43,828 bases of DNA from an uncultured Bacteroidales bacterium (GTDB lineage: Bacteria > Bacteroidota > Bacteroidia > Bacteroidales > Bacteroidaceae), in NCBI GenBank assembly GCA_902760315.1, contig CACWFV010000044.1, forward strand, positions 1 to 43,828, written 5' to 3'. The translations under genes and the position numbers were made by a program. Position 1 is the stretch's first letter; every line of letters begins with the position of its first letter. Positions 43,225-43,828 of this stretch are shown in pieces. A model generated the notes under the pieces. The model did not search any database. It saw only the letters and a list, made by a program, of their open reading frames with translations, and had not been told where the DNA came from.

Positions 43225-43482
43225 TTAGTTTGTAATCGTGAATGTTGCTCCTAATTGAACCTCGAAATCTTTAGTGACAGTTGCTCCTTGAGTTGCCTTA
43301 ACTGTAATGTTCACATTGCTAACAACAACCGGTCCTTGTGCTACTTTATTTGTTACATCAGACCCTATAAAAGCACTACCTGTCTCATAAATATCCCATA
43401 GTCCAGCAATCTCTATTACCTCGCTAGCGCTTGCTACAGCTGATAGCATTATAGCGAAGAAAAACAGAATAGTCTTTTTCAT
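43225..43482 (-). CDS. Small secreted protein, function unknown
   Basis: 85 aa. Signal peptide MKKTILFFFAIMLSAVASAS. The mature 65 residues are beta-rich; the end, VNITVKATQGATVTKDFEV-QLGATFTITN, follows the hydrophobic pattern of short beta-stack domains that occur at the ends of Bacteroidota surface proteins. No cysteines. It has a real Shine-Dalgarno, AAAGGAG, 8 nt before the ATG, unusual for the phylum. It leads an operon with the 254-aa gene. The start is clear from the signal peptide and the ribosome site. Confidence 0.72.
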   Translation of the reverse strand: MKKTILFFFAIMLSAVASASEVIEIAGLWDIYETGSAFIGSDVTNKVAQGPVVVSNVNITVKATQGATVTKDFEVQLGATFTITN

Positions 43483-43513
43483 AAGCTCATCTCCTTTCTA
43501 TAGTTTTATTTTG

Positions 43514-43545
43514 CAAAGATAAGGGATTATGTTATAAATTCCAAA
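43514..43545 (-). promoter_or_regulatory. Bacteroidota promoter for the small secreted-protein operon
   Basis: Minus strand TTTG (43542-43545), 20-nt spacer, TATCTTTG (43514-43521). Both boxes and spacing match the consensus. The ATG follows at 43482. Confidence 0.75.
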
Positions 43546-43620
43546 TAATTACAGAAAATTTTCACTTAAGAGTTTCCTACGATGTGACGAATCATGTTGA
43601 TGCTGTCAAGGCCGGCACGC

Positions 43621-43663
43621 AAAAGAATAGCCGGGAGAGCTATCATTGCTCTTCCGGCTATTC
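43621..43663 (-). terminator. Rho-independent terminator after the GH32-like gene
   Basis: Arms 43648-43663 and 43625-43640 pair over 16 bp (GAATAGCCGG core, one G-U) around a 7-nt loop. On the minus strand the stem is followed by TTTT. It lies 26 nt past the stop at 43690. Confidence 0.82.
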
Positions 43664-43689
43664 GTCATATTGTTAACAGTAATGTTGCC

Positions 43690-43828
43690 CTATTGCTGGC
43701 TGACCTTAACATCGCTGATGGTGATGGAGCCACCATAGTTGTTGATGCTCCAGCAGTTCTTCTGGATGCCGTAGATGCGCTGCGTGTAGCAGACGATGTC
43801 GTTGATGTACATGACGAGCACTGAGTTG
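43690..43828 (-). CDS. GH32-like glycoside hydrolase, C-terminal end only (runs off the right edge)
   Basis: 45 codons and a TAG stop. The fragment reads LVMYINDIVCYTQRIYGIQ and then NNYGGSITISDVKVSQQ. A strand carrying Y(V/I)N, then TxRIYG and a last strand SITISDVKV, resembles the C-terminal beta-sandwich of GH32 fructan or sucrose hydrolases. No catalytic residue lies in this part, so the family call is tentative; another laminin-G-like sandwich is possible. A good terminator follows. Confidence 0.5.
   Translation of the reverse strand, partial: NSVLVMYINDIVCYTQRIYGIQKNCWSINNYGGSITISDVKVSQQ

Noticed and set aside
43225-43482. The 85-aa secreted protein as the missing RiPP precursor of the 33567-36825 cassette
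   Set aside because: It has a Sec signal peptide, no double-glycine or other leader pattern, is 7 kb away on the other strand, and is co-transcribed with an unrelated secreted protein.

Overview
The window reads as a chromosomal segment of a Gram-negative Bacteroidota, most likely a Prevotella-like member of Prevotellaceae. Supporting signs are the TAnnTTTG -7 promoter boxes (often with TTG or TTTG 19-20 nt upstream), a dcw cluster of Bacteroidota type (mraZ to ftsZ, no murF or ddl, PASTA-bearing FtsI, meso-DAP-type MurE), glycine-lipid acyltransferases, DUF3667 and DUF4369-type proteins, GH43/GH5/GH94/GH32 glycan genes and C-terminal tails of the DLQGRR type. No rRNA, tRNA, CRISPR array or transposase was seen.

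Layout. 1-142: 5' end of a GH43 enzyme. 198-4947: alpha/beta hydrolase fusion, secreted GH5 glucanase and cytosolic GH94 phosphorylase, closed by a terminator. 5110-7399 (minus): pnp, broken by an internal deletion. 7565-14415: DUF4369/thioredoxin-like lipoprotein, ruvB-coaD-ybeY, a lipoprotein-TPR-SpoIIE phosphatase and gpmI, closed by a perfect 20-bp hairpin terminator. 14602-31507 (minus): an AGCS symporter and the dcw cluster, which reads mraZ-rsmH-ftsL-ftsI-murE-mraY-murD-ftsW-murG-murC-ftsQ-ftsA-ftsZ. It starts from a promoter with a triple MraZ box; mraY carries an out-of-frame deletion. 31696-33539: glsA-glsB, divergent from mraZ. 33567-36825: a four-gene cassette (HPr-kinase-like P-loop protein, Ser/His signal-peptidase-like protease, PqqD, ABC exporter) resembling a peptide maturation/export system with no visible precursor. 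36835-38142 (minus): a surface-lipoprotein serpin, divergent from 38297-39859, an ECF sigma factor fused to a transmembrane helix, a long Pro/Ala/Thr-rich linker and an outer-membrane beta-barrel. 39904-43482 (minus): a DUF3667 protein, two related secreted proteins with a tail remnant between them, and a small secreted protein. 43690-43828: 3' end of a GH32-like gene.

How the genes work together. GH5 and GH94 form a small beta-glucan route, cutting outside the cytoplasm and phosphorolysing cellobiose inside. The dcw genes make lipid II and the divisome. The most striking object is the sigma-barrel fusion. In known Bacteroidota systems a dual-membrane-spanning anti-sigma factor links an outer-membrane barrel to a separate sigma factor; here the sigma factor itself is the cytoplasmic end of the transenvelope protein. 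Its shared intergenic region with the serpin gene holds a 10-bp inverted repeat, so the serpin is a candidate target.

The deletions in pnp and mraY hit conserved and, for mraY, essential genes. Assembly error is the first explanation to exclude.
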